Made by a program: the position numbers and the translations under genes
The notes under the pieces: model-generated
Told to the model about the DNA's origin: nothing
Database searches by the model: none
The model's input: the letters and a program-made list of their open reading frames with translations, nothing else
Shown here: positions 1 through 7,981 of the stretch, piece by piece
How the letters are laid out: each line of letters starts with the position of its first letter
Numbering within the stretch: the first letter of the stretch is position 1
From: Roseovarius faecimaris
GTDB taxonomy: Bacteria; Pseudomonadota; Alphaproteobacteria; Rhodobacterales; Rhodobacteraceae
Length of the DNA stretch: 64,000 nucleotides
Direction of reading: 5' to 3'
Assembly: GCF_009762325.1 (NCBI RefSeq)
Contig: NZ_CP034348.1
Coordinates: 2,052,501 to 2,116,500 of the forward strand

Positions 1-2
1 GC

Positions 3-233
3 TTCTCCGACGGGCGTGGTTTTACCATTGCGCGGCAGCTCAGGCTGATGGGCTTCACCGGGCGGCTCAGGGCGCGAGGGCATGTCCTTGCGGATCAGTT
101 CGCCATGGCGCGGCGCGCGGGCTTCGACGAGGTGGAGATCAGCGACGAAATGGCCGAGCGCCAGCCGCAGACGCACTGGCTTTTCCGGGCGGATTGGAAG
201 GCGCATGACTACCAGGCCCGCTTGCGCGGCTAA
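3..233 (+). CDS. DUF934 family protein, 3' part
   Basis: The reading frame is open from the first bases and ends at TAA 231-233, so the start lies outside the window. The visible protein begins with the residues FSDGRGF, the typical DUF934 signature (SDGRG followed by A-x-x-LR), and ends in a short W-x-A-H-D-Y-Q-A-R-L tail. DUF934 proteins are small, uncharacterised proteins encoded after the sulfite reductase and PAPS reductase genes in alphaproteobacterial cysteine operons. The next gene is a ferredoxin-NADP reductase, as in other Rhodobacteraceae, so a role linked to assimilatory sulfite reduction is inferred from context only. Confidence 0.8.
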   Translation, partial: FSDGRGFTIARQLRLMGFTGRLRARGHVLADQFAMARRAGFDEVEISDEMAERQPQTHWLFRADWKAHDYQARLRG

Positions 234-255
234 GACCTTTCCCCGAACGCGAAAC

Positions 256-283
256 GCGGCTGGGGCAAAAATGCGCCAGCCGC
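256..283 (+). terminator. GC hairpin after the DUF934 gene
   Basis: GCGGCTGG (256-263) and CCAGCCGC (276-283) form a perfect 8-bp stem with an A-rich loop, 22 nt after the stop codon. No U-run follows, so it may be a processing or attenuating hairpin rather than a classical intrinsic terminator. Confidence 0.4.
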
Positions 284-285
284 AA

Positions 286-305
286 TTCATTTGCACGCAA
301 ATGAA
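286..305. promoter_or_regulatory. 20-bp palindrome upstream of fpr
   Basis: TTCATTTGC and GCAAATGAA are perfect inverted repeats separated by AC. The palindrome lies 75 nt before the fpr start. It is well formed for a dimeric regulator but could also be a second RNA hairpin behind the preceding GC stem. The protein that would bind it is unknown. Confidence 0.4.
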
Positions 306-320
306 CTTCCGCCTCTTCAC

Positions 321-334
321 CTGATCCAGATCAA
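321..334. promoter_or_regulatory. FNR/FnrL-like box upstream of fpr
   Basis: CTGAT-CCAG-ATCAA matches the FNR/FnrL consensus TTGAT-N4-ATCAA at all but one defined position. It ends 45 nt before the fpr ATG, a plausible place for redox control. Prediction by consensus only. Confidence 0.4.
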
Positions 335-379
335 CGACTAAGAAAGGAATGCCGGGCAAACGCACCGGTAACGGAAACC

Positions 380-1225
380 ATGAACGAGATCTCTCCTGTG
401 ACCGAAGCCAAACCTGTCAAGGTGCCCACCCTGCCCGATGCACAGACCGTAACGGAGGTGAAACACTGGACCGACCGGCTGTTTTCCTTCCGGGTGACGC
501 GGCCCGCGAGCCTGCGGTTCCGCTCGGGCGAGTTTGTGATGATCGGCCTGATGCAGACCGACGAGAAGACCGGCCGCGAAAAACCGCTTCTGCGGGCCTA
601 TTCCATCGCCTCGCCAAGCTGGGACGAGGAGCTGGAGTTCTATTCGATCAAGGTGCAGGACGGCCCGCTGACCTCGCGGCTGCAACATATCGCACCGGGC
701 GATCAGATCATCCTGCGGCCCAAACCCGTGGGCACTCTGGTGCATGACGCGCTGCTGCCGGGCAAGCGGATCTGGTTCTTTGCCACCGGCACCGGCTTTG
801 CGCCTTTTGCCTCACTGCTGCGTGAGCCGCAGACCTACGAGGATTATGACGAGGTGATCATCACCCATACCTGCCGCGAAGTGGGCGAGCTGGCCTATGG
901 CGCTGAAATCATCGAGAGCCTGAAACATGATGAGCTGTTGAACGAGGTCATTGGCGAAGGGTTCTGGAAAAAGGTCAAATACTACCCGACCACCACCCGC
1001 GAAGAGAGCCCCAAGATGGGCCGGATCACCGACCTGATGCGCTCGGGCGAGGCCTTCGCGGATCTGGGCACCACGCCGCTCTGCCCCGAGAACGACCGCG
1101 CGATGATCTGCGGCAACCTGGCCTTCAATCTTGAGCTCAAGGAGATGCTCGAGGAATACGGGCTGGAAGAAGGGGCCAATTCCGACCCCAAGCAATATGT
1201 GGTGGAAAAGGCGTTTCTGGACTGA
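380..1225 (+). CDS. fpr: ferredoxin--NADP(+) reductase
   Basis: This 281-aa FAD protein moves electrons between NADPH and ferredoxin or flavodoxin. The FAD-binding RAYSIASP motif is at residues 72-79 and the NADP-binding G-T-G-F-A-P-F loop at 137-143. The length and the C-terminal tail (VVEKAFLD, residues after the usual terminal aromatic) fit the bacterial-type FPR of Rhodobacter rather than the plant type. The start is ATG 380, 146 nt after the DUF934 gene. An FNR-like box and a palindrome precede it. Likely roles are reductant supply for sulfite reductase (context) and oxidative-stress defence (family knowledge). Confidence 0.9.
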   Translation: MNEISPVTEAKPVKVPTLPDAQTVTEVKHWTDRLFSFRVTRPASLRFRSGEFVMIGLMQTDEKTGREKPLLRAYSIASPSWDEELEFYSIKVQDGPLTSRLQHIAPGDQIILRPKPVGTLVHDALLPGKRIWFFATGTGFAPFASLLREPQTYEDYDEVIITHTCREVGELAYGAEIIESLKHDELLNEVIGEGFWKKVKYYPTTTREESPKMGRITDLMRSGEAFADLGTTPLCPENDRAMICGNLAFNLELKEMLEEYGLEEGANSDPKQYVVEKAFLD

Positions 1226-1237
1226 TCTGCCGGGAGC

Positions 1238-1261
1238 GGTGCGTGCAAGCACACACCCTAC
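1238..1261 (-). repeat. REP-like 24-bp element, inverted copy
   Basis: This is the reverse-oriented member of a 24-bp family with consensus GTAGGGTGCGTG followed by a short spacer and CACGCACC. It differs from the copy at 1272-1295 at a few bases. The pair lies head to head in the gap between convergent genes, the classic arrangement of REP/BIME elements. Confidence 0.6.
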
Positions 1262-1271
1262 ATCTTGTTCC

Positions 1272-1295
1272 GTAGGGTGCGTGATTTCACGCACC
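1272..1295 (+). repeat. REP-like 24-bp element
   Basis: Contains a 20-bp palindrome (GGTGCGTGA, TT, TCACGCACC). It is identical to the copy at 11779-11802 over 28 bases, counting the TTGC that follows both copies. It is intergenic. Confidence 0.65.
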
Positions 1296-1311
1296 TTGCT
1301 GTCCCATAGAA

Positions 1312-1345
1312 AAACCCGCGCCAGTGACAGCGCGGGTTTCGTTTT
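1312..1345 (-). terminator. bidirectional intrinsic terminator between fpr and the Ala-rich gene
   Basis: AAACCCGCGC (1312-1321) pairs with GCGCGGGTTT (1330-1339). On the minus strand the stem is followed by a T-rich run, which suits termination of the gene at 1363-2337. On the plus strand the tail is CGTTTTG, so it may also stop fpr transcripts. Confidence 0.7.
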
Positions 1346-1362
1346 GTCAGGATCAGAGCGGC

Positions 1363-2337
1363 TTACTTCGCCAGCGCCTTCTTGACCGCATCCAGGGCGG
1401 CTTGCAGCAATTCGGGATTGTCCTGAGCTTTCTTCACCCCTTGCGTCAGCATGGCTTTCTTCGCCGGGCTCAGGTCCGATCCGGCGATCAGTTCACTCAC
1501 CGTATCCATGTTGAACTCTTCCGCGCTCAGCGCCTTGGCCAGGGTGTCGGCCATGCTGCTGGCCTCTTCCTCTACCGCTTCGGTCGCCTCTGCGGCGGTT
1601 TCCGTTGCGGCATCAGCCGCCTCCGCTGTCGTATCCGCCGCCTCGGTCGCGGTTTCAGTGGCCGCGTCCGTCGCCTCCGCAGCCGCTTCGGTCGCGCTGT
1701 CCATCGCCGCGTTGGTCGCGTCCGCTGCGGCATCCGCCGCACCTTCCACCGCCTCGACCGCCGCGTTGGCCGCATCCGCTGCTGTGTCTGCCGCACCTTC
1801 GGCCGCTTCGGTCGCCGTTTCGACCGCCGCATTGGCCGCGTCTGCGGCCCCTTCTGCAGCTTCCGTCGCCGTCTCGACAGCGGCGTTGGCCGCGTCAGCC
1901 GCAGCGTCGGCAGCCCCCTCGGCGGCTTCGGTGGCGGTCTCCACCGCCGCTACGGCAGCATCGGCCGCCGCATCCGCCGCACCTTCGGCAGCTTCAGTCA
2001 CCGTGTTCGCCGCATCCGCCGCGGCATCCGCCGCACCTTCGGCAGCTTCGGTCGCAGCCTCAACCGCGGTCGCTGCTGCGTCGCCGACCGCGTCGGTCGC
2101 CTGAGAAGCAGTATCCGTCGCCGCAGTTGCGGCATCAGCAGCCGCATCAGCCGCCTCCGACGCCGTCTCGGTCACGGCTTCAGTCGCCGCACCAGCCGCC
2201 TCGGTGGCGGTCTCGGTGCTGCTATCAATGACGCCTTTGGCTTCCTCGGTCATCTCTTCTACCGACTTGCCGGTGAACAGCATGTAACCGCCCAGAAGAA
2301 CGACGACAGCCAGTACGATCCACAGAAGATTCCTCAT
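1363..2337 (-). CDS. membrane-anchored Ala-rich repeat protein of unknown function
   Basis: The protein has 324 aa. Residues 4-21 form one hydrophobic segment after the start MRNLL, most likely an uncleaved anchor. Most of the rest is Ala, Glu, Asp and Thr arranged in imperfect modules of about 22 residues built on ATEAAEGAADAAADAANAAV; EGAAD recurs about six times. The C-terminal 65 residues are ordinary helical sequence (TLAKALSAEEFNMD onward). A GAGGGG ribosome site lies 7 nt before the ATG. The pattern recalls LEA or apolipoprotein-like 11-mer amphipathic helices or a periplasm-spanning coil. No function is assigned. The long plus-strand frame opposite is a composition artefact. Confidence 0.75.
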   Translation of the reverse strand: MRNLLWIVLAVVVLLGGYMLFTGKSVEEMTEEAKGVIDSSTETATEAAGAATEAVTETASEAADAAADAATAATDTASQATDAVGDAAATAVEAATEAAEGAADAAADAANTVTEAAEGAADAAADAAVAAVETATEAAEGAADAAADAANAAVETATEAAEGAADAANAAVETATEAAEGAADTAADAANAAVEAVEGAADAAADATNAAMDSATEAAAEATDAATETATEAADTTAEAADAATETAAEATEAVEEEASSMADTLAKALSAEEFNMDTVSELIAGSDLSPAKKAMLTQGVKKAQDNPELLQAALDAVKKALAK

Positions 2338-2525
2338 ATTCTTTCCCCTCAGAACTCAGGCCATTCGCAGGAGTGCAGGCCTGTCTTACCTGACAACCAG
2401 ATGGCGAGGATGACAGGAAGGCACAAGGGGGAAACTCACTGATTTCGGCGCAGATTAGCCGATATTCCTGCTTGTATCGGCCCAACGCGAGGTTTACCTT
2501 GGCGCCACCTGAACTGTGAACAACC

Positions 2526-2542
2526 GAAGGATCAAAACCATA
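2526..2542 (+). promoter_or_regulatory. ribosome site and AUA start codon of infC
   Basis: GAAGGA (2526-2531) is followed by an 8-nt spacer and then ATA (2540-2542), the codon before ARRPHNAPP where IF-3 proteins of this group begin. The only upstream conventional candidate, GTG 2516, has no ribosome site. infC genes are known for non-AUG starts (AUU in E. coli) that let IF-3 repress its own translation. Confidence 0.7.
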
Positions 2543-3088
2543 GCCCGCAGACCTCACAACGCGCCGCCCACGCGCGACACCGGCCCACGTATCAACGAAC
2601 GTATCACATCTGACGAAATTCGCCTGATTGGGGCTGATGGTGAAAATGTTGGCGTCGTAACGCCCTCCCGCGCACTCGATCTTGCCGAGGAAGCGGGGCT
2701 GGATCTGGTGGAAATCTCACCCAATGCCAACCCACCGGTCTGCAAGATCATGGATTTTGGCAAATACAAATACGAACAGCAAAAACGCGAATCCGAGGCC
2801 CGCAAGAAACAGAAGGTCATCGAGGTGAAGGAGGTGAAGTTTCGCCCCAACACCGACACCCATGACTATGATGTGAAAATGCGCAACGTCACCAAGTTTC
2901 TGCAAAACGGCGACAAGGTGAAGGTCACGCTGCGGTTTCGCGGCCGCGAGATGGCCCACCAGGAGCTGGGGCGCGATCTGCTGAACCGGGTGGCCGAGGA
3001 CACCAAGGACATCGGCAAGATCGAAAACATGCCCAAGATGGAAGGCCGTCAGATGATCATGATCATCGGCCCGGTGGCGAGCAAGTAG
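2540..3088 (+). CDS. infC: translation initiation factor IF-3
   Basis: IF-3 binds the 30S subunit, prevents premature 50S joining and rejects non-AUG starts. From the preferred ATA start the protein has 182 aa. The N domain ([19 protein letters not shown]) leads to the helical linker with the [12 protein letters not shown] signature at about 73-84, then the C domain with VKEVKFRP and the closing MIMIIGP. Using GTG 2516 would add eight residues (MNNRRIKT) without a ribosome site. The gene is not followed by rpmI/rplT here. Autoregulation through the weak AUA start is inferred. Confidence 0.95.
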   Translation: MARRPHNAPPTRDTGPRINERITSDEIRLIGADGENVGVVTPSRALDLAEEAGLDLVEISPNANPPVCKIMDFGKYKYEQQKRESEARKKQKVIEVKEVKFRPNTDTHDYDVKMRNVTKFLQNGDKVKVTLRFRGREMAHQELGRDLLNRVAEDTKDIGKIENMPKMEGRQMIMIIGPVASK

Positions 3089-3484
3089 GCCAAAACACCC
3101 GCAAGAGGGTCTGCGCAGGCGACCCCCTGAAACGCGCTGTCCCGGCGCCAATGGCACGCCGGGACAAAAGGCGATCAACCCCTGCGTGTTTTATCTGCGC
3201 CACACTTCAGACATATTCGAATCGCGCCCGGACAGGCGGTGTGACGGCCCTACCTATCGGTTTGTAAACAATCCCGACCCAGCAGAGGGATCGTTGATCA
3301 TTTTCGCGCAGTCATTTACCAGGCGCACATTTTCACCGCCTGGCACACTTTCACGCAACTCTTTGTAATATAATGATTTATACACATTTCAACCGGCCAA
3401 ATCCTCGGAGATTCGGCGTTTGCTGGCATGAAAAAGGTTAAAATCTGGTAAATTTGTGACCTCAAGGCGTCGGAGGTCAGGACG
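3089..3484. other. 396-bp intergenic region after infC
   Basis: A 9-bp hairpin (GTCCCGGCG 3139-3147, CGCCGGGAC 3157-3165) is the likely end of the infC transcript, although no U-run follows on this strand. The rest becomes AT-rich towards 3360-3460, which suits a promoter for the next gene. A possible 60-codon frame at 3186-3368 has no ribosome site or recognisable features and is not called. Confidence 0.5.
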
Positions 3485-4870
3485 GTGTTGGTTTCAACTA
3501 CAGCTATATCAACTTTTGCGATTGTCGCGCATCCTGACGACGACCTGCTTTTCATGAACCCGGACATCCTGCACAGCATTCAGTCAGGCGACGGGCATGT
3601 CTCGGTCTATCTGACCGCCGGAGATGCCGGACAAGACGAAGAGTATTGGGAAGGCCGCGAGGACGGCATCAAGGCGGCTTACGGCGAAATGGCCGGTGCG
3701 AATGACTGGGTGGACACCGAAGTGACCCTGTCCAACGGTGAGGACGAGGTCACCATTGCCTCCTCATATCTCGAAAGTCAGCCCGAAGTGCGCCTCTATT
3801 TCCTGCGCCTGCCCGACGGCTACACCGCCACCGAATCCGGTTACACGGAGAACATGAACGGGCTGGAGCAGCTTTGGGATGGTGACATTCAGACCGTCAC
3901 CTCGATTGACGGGGCAAACAGCTATTCCGGTGGTGAGCTTGTCGGGACGCTGCACGCCCTGCTGGAATTCCACGAACCCGAAACCGTCATGATCCAGGAC
4001 CACCAGACCGAATTCTCGGATCACAGTCACGCCGATCATGTGCACGGCTCGATGTTTGCCCAGACCGCTTATGAGTTCTATGCAGACGATCACCAGCATG
4101 ATCTTGTCGGCTATGTCGATTACGCGTCGTCCGAGCTCGATCCGAACGTGTCCGGGCAAGATCACGCGCAGATGCTCGACACCTTCCTGGCCTATGCAGG
4201 GCATGACGAGAACGTGCGCACCGGCAGCACCGAAGATGGCACGCCGATCCTCAACACCTCCTACCTGCAATGGCTGGAACGTCAGTATTACACCGAGGAA
4301 TTTGCATCGACGCATGATCACGAAGACCCGGCGTTCGAGTTGGAAACATCGGACTTCACGGTCCAGTCCTGCGGCTGTGAAGACGGCTCTTGCGACGCGT
4401 GCCAGGGGATCGTGGAAAATCCCGATCTGAGCATTCACGTCACACCAGACAGCCCCTCTCCCGATGCCGCAATTGCCTCCGACACGGCGGGCGGGGGCCC
4501 TGACGCGGCGCCGGGCCCGTCCGGCGGTGCACCCGCCGGGCCATCGACGCTCAATCAGTTTCTCGCTCAAATCGGATGGACCGGCGGGCGCTTTGATACG
4601 AACGGGCCGGAACATTCCGGTGCGGCTGACCCTTCGAATAACGTGTTCACCGGGCATGATCCGATGAACCGCTGGCTCGTACAAGATGGTGCTGCACGGC
4701 CGGGCACAGCCGCCCTTGGGGCGTCTCAGGAACAGCCAGCCGGAGGGATCGCGGATCTCGGCGCGCTCGAGCTGATGTCTGCCCTCTTCACACCGATGCC
4801 CAACGAGCATGAGTATGTTCAGGACATGCAGCTCGATCCCGAGGATCAGCAGTTCCTGCCAGAGCTATGA
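3485..4870 (+). CDS. PIG-L/LmbE family deacetylase with long C-terminal extension
   Basis: This 461-aa protein starts at GTG 3485, 8 nt after GGAGG. Residues 11-20 carry the FAIVAHPDDD metal site of the PIG-L family, and residues 179-188 (DHSHADHVHG) supply the second His cluster. The family removes acetyl groups from N-acetylglucosamine-type substrates, including mycothiol, glycopeptide and GPI precursors. No signal peptide is evident. After residue 290 come a Cys cluster (C296, C298, C303, C306), a Gly/Pro/Ala linker and an acidic tail unknown to me. The substrate cannot be told. The secreted fibre-like neighbours suggest a surface-glycan or envelope context. Confidence 0.8.
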   Translation: MLVSTTAISTFAIVAHPDDDLLFMNPDILHSIQSGDGHVSVYLTAGDAGQDEEYWEGREDGIKAAYGEMAGANDWVDTEVTLSNGEDEVTIASSYLESQPEVRLYFLRLPDGYTATESGYTENMNGLEQLWDGDIQTVTSIDGANSYSGGELVGTLHALLEFHEPETVMIQDHQTEFSDHSHADHVHGSMFAQTAYEFYADDHQHDLVGYVDYASSELDPNVSGQDHAQMLDTFLAYAGHDENVRTGSTEDGTPILNTSYLQWLERQYYTEEFASTHDHEDPAFELETSDFTVQSCGCEDGSCDACQGIVENPDLSIHVTPDSPSPDAAIASDTAGGGPDAAPGPSGGAPAGPSTLNQFLAQIGWTGGRFDTNGPEHSGAADPSNNVFTGHDPMNRWLVQDGAARPGTAALGASQEQPAGGIADLGALELMSALFTPMPNEHEYVQDMQLDPEDQQFLPEL

Positions 4871-4991
4871 CCGATGGGCCTTTCGGAGGGGCCGGGATCG
4901 CTTCGGCCCGCCCGTGAGGGCCAGCCGCCGCCTTTTGAGCAGCGCGGCCCCGGCACCGGTGCCGCCCCCCTCTGCCGATCACTCCCAAGGT

Positions 4992-5013
4992 CCCCGGGGC
5001 GTACGGGGCTTTT
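4992..5013 (+). terminator. weak hairpin with T-run after the deacetylase gene
   Basis: CCCCG (4992-4996) and CGGGG (5004-5008) are followed by CTTTT. It sits between the deacetylase stop and the next start. The short stem makes this a low-confidence terminator. Confidence 0.35.
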
Positions 5014-5088
5014 CAGATTGTCCGGATTGGGGCATGTTTTGAAAGATAATCTATCGAACCCGCATCTTTTCCGCAGAAAGGTTTTCAG

Positions 5089-6408
5089 ATGAAGTGCTCA
5101 GCTCTTGTTACCATCACGTCCCTCTTGGCAATGTGCACCCTGCCCGCCCAGGCGCAGGATTTGAACGGGGCGAACCTGACACTTTCAGGCACCATCACTC
5201 AGAGCGGTTTTGGCCAAAACTACTTTTCTGCGCAGAACAATACTTTCGATGGGCGCGCCTGCATAGGTCCCGCCTGTGATGGCACGGAACCGTTCGAACA
5301 GGGCCCGTTGAGGTTGAAATGGTCCGAACCCGACATCTTGTTTCAAGACAGCTCAGTCTCTGGCGCTTTTTCAAGCAATGACTGGCGGTTGGTCGTCAAT
5401 GATGTCAGCCAAACTTTCTTTGCCGTTGAGGACATTGACGGCGGCACAATCCCGTTGAAGATCGCCGGTGGCGTGCCAACCAACAGCCTGTATCTTTCAA
5501 GTTCAGGAAATATCGGATTTGGCACGTCTCTTCCCCAGGAAGCGCTTCACGTGACCGGAGGCACCCCCAATCTCAGGTTCGAGGATGTTATAGGCACGAC
5601 CTACCAATGGGATGTGGGCGGCAATCACATCGGTTTCTTTGTTGAGGATGTCACTGCCAGCCGGTTACCCTTCATTATTGCGCCAGGCGCACCCACAAAC
5701 AGTATCTATATTGCAGGTTCAGGCGGGATCGGTATGGGCACGGACCTGCCGTCCACCGGCCTGCACGTCCAAAAATCCGATGGCACCGGCGCGATCCTGA
5801 TCGAGGAAACCTCTGCCGGCACACTTGGCCAGATGACCCTTCGCAACAACGGCATCACCTTTTTCACGCTGGAGGACACGTCCATCGCTGACGTGGACAA
5901 TTCGGGCCGCAAGTGGAACTTCCAGAACCAGGCAGGCACCTTCCGCGTCACCACCGCCCCCGGGGGCCCCGGCGAGATCGAGATGATCCTGACGCCCGCG
6001 GGTGACATGACCATCGAAGGTGCTTTGACCCAGAACTCGGACAAGAACAAGAAAATGGCGATCGAGCCGGTGGACCCCGGTGAGATCCTTCAGAAAGTGG
6101 CCGAATTGCCCGTCTCAAGCTGGATGTACAAGGACAACGAGGCCCTCGGCATCCGCCACATGGGGCCCATGGCACAGGATTTCCACGCGGCCTTCGGCCT
6201 TGGCGCTAGCGAGACGGGGATTTCCTCGCTCGACACCTCGGGCGTCGCACTGGCGGCCATTCAGGCGCTGGCCAGTGAAAACGCGGCGCTGCGGACCGAG
6301 TCTGCCAAGCTCAAGGCACAAACCAAAGCAGAAACGGACGCTTTGAGGGCACAATTGACCGCGCTCACTGCTCGGCTTTCCGCGATGGAAATGCAGATCA
6401 CAGACTGA
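5089..6408 (+). CDS. secreted fibre-like protein with C-terminal S74 chaperone domain
   Basis: This 439-aa protein has a signal peptide at residues 1-23 (cleavage near AQA-QD). The body contains repeated blocks ending in TNSLYL/TNSIYI plus G-x-G-T-x-LP, typical of beta-rich fibre stalks. Residues 317-392 match the Peptidase_S74 intramolecular chaperone: NSDKNKK start, SWMYKDNEALGIRHMGPMAQDF core. A Leu-rich coiled-coil tail of about 45 residues follows. In phage tail spikes this domain trimerises the fibre and then cleaves itself off with the Ser of the SD motif. A surface appendage or adhesin role is inferred. Residues about 219-310 are nearly repeated in the broken gene downstream. Confidence 0.75.
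   Translation: MKCSALVTITSLLAMCTLPAQAQDLNGANLTLSGTITQSGFGQNYFSAQNNTFDGRACIGPACDGTEPFEQGPLRLKWSEPDILFQDSSVSGAFSSNDWRLVVNDVSQTFFAVEDIDGGTIPLKIAGGVPTNSLYLSSSGNIGFGTSLPQEALHVTGGTPNLRFEDVIGTTYQWDVGGNHIGFFVEDVTASRLPFIIAPGAPTNSIYIAGSGGIGMGTDLPSTGLHVQKSDGTGAILIEETSAGTLGQMTLRNNGITFFTLEDTSIADVDNSGRKWNFQNQAGTFRVTTAPGGPGEIEMILTPAGDMTIEGALTQNSDKNKKMAIEPVDPGEILQKVAELPVSSWMYKDNEALGIRHMGPMAQDFHAAFGLGASETGISSLDTSGVALAAIQALASENAALRTESAKLKAQTKAETDALRAQLTALTARLSAMEMQITD
5759..6020 (+). repeat. segmental duplication, copy 1 (inside the S74 gene)
   Basis: About 262 bp, closely similar to 7982-8241 with a constant offset of 2223. The encoded stretch from GAILIEETSAG to TPAGDMTI is almost identical in the two proteins. 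Confidence 0.85.
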
Positions 6409-6729
6409 TCCAGTTGAACACCTGACGTGTGTAAGCGCCCGCTTTCGACGCGGCTGTGATTGAATTTATTGAAAAAATCTGCCAAACCTTTGGCCTTAGA
6501 GCGGGGAAACTGTGCACATGTTTTCCCGGCTTTGCTTCTCGTCTTTGTTTTGGGGAGGATACGATATGAGACTCAATACTCTGCTAACCGGCATTCTGGC
6601 TTTTGCGGTCGCGACGCCTGCCGCGGCACAGGTCGTCAATCTCACCCCCAACAACAGTGACGCTGGAGTAGCCCCCTGAAAGTGGTCCACCAACTGGGAT
6701 AGATTATCCCGCAAATTGGAGGATCAGCG

Positions 6730-7008
6730 ATGGCTGGAAAACGAGAGAAGCCCGAAGAGATTGTTTCGAAGCTTCGACAGGTTGAAGTTCTGCAGGGGCA
6801 AGGCGCGACGATTGTCGAGGCAGTGCGCCAAATCGGCGTGACGCAACAGACGTTCTATCGATGGCGAAAGCTCTATGGCGGGATGCAGCGGTCTCAGCTT
6901 GCCCGTCTGAAAGAGCTGGAGAAAGAGAACCAAAGGCTGCGTCGAGCGGTGTCCGATTTGACCTTGGATAAGCTCATCCTGACGGAAGCCGCAAAGGGAA
7001 ACTTCTGA
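6730..7008 (+). CDS. IS3-family transposase OrfA
   Basis: The 92-aa protein has an N-terminal helix-turn-helix of the HTH_Tnp type (EEIVSKLRQVEVL, then QIGVTQQTFYRWRKLYGGM). A leucine-zipper-like helix follows (LKELEKENQRLRRAVSDLTLDKLIL). It recognises the element's ends. The final codons run over AAAGGGAAAC, a possible slippery site for the -1 shift that makes the full OrfAB transposase. The TGA stop is at 7006-7008. Confidence 0.9.
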   Translation: MAGKREKPEEIVSKLRQVEVLQGQGATIVEAVRQIGVTQQTFYRWRKLYGGMQRSQLARLKELEKENQRLRRAVSDLTLDKLILTEAAKGNF

Positions 7009-7040
7009 GCCCTTCGCGTCGCCGGAAATGCGTCGACCAT

Positions 7041-7856
7041 GTGCGGCAGGAGCTTGGCGTGTCTGAACGCCGCGCCTGCCGCGCACTTGGGCAGCATCGA
7101 TCGACGCAGCGCAAGGTCCCCCAAGGCCGTGCTGATGAAGCGCGATTGACCGACGACATCATTGAGCTGGCCGACCAGTACGGGCGCTATGGGTATCGCA
7201 TGGTCACTGGTTTGCTGAACAACGCTGGGTGGTGTGTGAATCATAAGCGGGTTGAACGGATATGGCGGCGTGAAGGGCTGAAGGTTCCACAGAAACAGAA
7301 GAAGAAAGGGCGGCTTTGGCTGAACGACGGATCATGCGTGCGTCTCAGGCCCGAACGACCGAACCACGTTTGGTCCTATGACTTCGTGCAGGATCGAACC
7401 GCTGATGGGCGCGTCTATCGAACGCTCAACATCATCGACGAATACACCAGGGAGGCGCTGATGATCCGCGTCGATCGCAAACTCAACTCAACCGATGTGC
7501 TGGATGCACTGACCGACCTGTTCATCCTGCGTGGCCCGCCGGAGTGGATAAGATCCGACAACGGACCAGAATTTATCGCTCAGAAGGTGCGAGACTGGAT
7601 CGCCGCCGTCGGAGCAAAAACGGCCTACATCGAACCAGGGTCGCCTTGGGAGAATGGATATTGCGAAAGCTTCAACGCCCGTTTCCGCGACGAGCTACTC
7701 AACGGCGAAATCTTCTATACCTTACGCGAGGCTCAAATCCTGATCGAGCAATGGCGCGTCCACTACAACACGGTCAGACCCCACAGCGCATTGGGTTACC
7801 GCCCACCCGCGCCCAAAAGCATCGTTCCAATGGACCAGAGGCCCACGATGCACTAA
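7041..7856 (+). CDS. IS3-family transposase OrfB (rve integrase domain)
   Basis: The 271-aa protein is shown from GTG 7041. The frame is open further upstream (LSPSRRRKCVDHVRQ), so the natural product is probably an OrfAB fusion made by -1 frameshifting. The order is an HTH_21 region (YGYRMVTGLLNNAGW, VNHKRVERIWRREGL) and then the RNase H-like core. Catalytic residues are visible as D in YDFVQDRT, D in IRSDNGPEF, and E in SPWENGYCESF. The terminal RPHSALGYRPPAP signature is complete. Nothing suggests inactivation. Confidence 0.9.
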   Translation: MRQELGVSERRACRALGQHRSTQRKVPQGRADEARLTDDIIELADQYGRYGYRMVTGLLNNAGWCVNHKRVERIWRREGLKVPQKQKKKGRLWLNDGSCVRLRPERPNHVWSYDFVQDRTADGRVYRTLNIIDEYTREALMIRVDRKLNSTDVLDALTDLFILRGPPEWIRSDNGPEFIAQKVRDWIAAVGAKTAYIEPGSPWENGYCESFNARFRDELLNGEIFYTLREAQILIEQWRVHYNTVRPHSALGYRPPAPKSIVPMDQRPTMH

Positions 7857-7981
7857 CAATTAAACCGGACCACCCGAAGGGGGCACGCCACCTCTGATCA
7901 TCGAAAACGGGGCGATGACCAATGCGCTCCGGATCGCGAATGACGGGAATGTCGGACTTGGCGCCGGAGTACCAAGCGTGG

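Larger units (their letters stand above)
6672..7883 (+). mobile_element. IS3-family insertion sequence, about 1.21 kb
   Basis: Two overlapping-frame genes (orfA, orfB) lie between imperfect terminal inverted repeats. The left end reads CCCCCTGAAAGTGGTCC and the reverse complement of the right end CCCCCTTCGGGTGGTCC, matching at 13 of 17 positions. The length suits IS3 elements, probably the IS407 group. The transposase DDE triad is intact, so the element looks complete. No clear 3-4 bp target duplication is visible, which fits a flanking deletion. Confidence 0.85.

Noticed and set aside
1324-2442. Long plus-strand Arg/Gly-rich and Ala/Ser-rich frames opposite the Ala-rich gene
   Set aside because: Low-complexity shadows of the repeat. 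The minus-strand frame has a ribosome site, a membrane anchor and a normal C-terminal domain.
3186-3368. 60-codon frame between infC and the deacetylase gene
   Set aside because: No ribosome site, no recognisable sequence, composition unlike coding DNA here.
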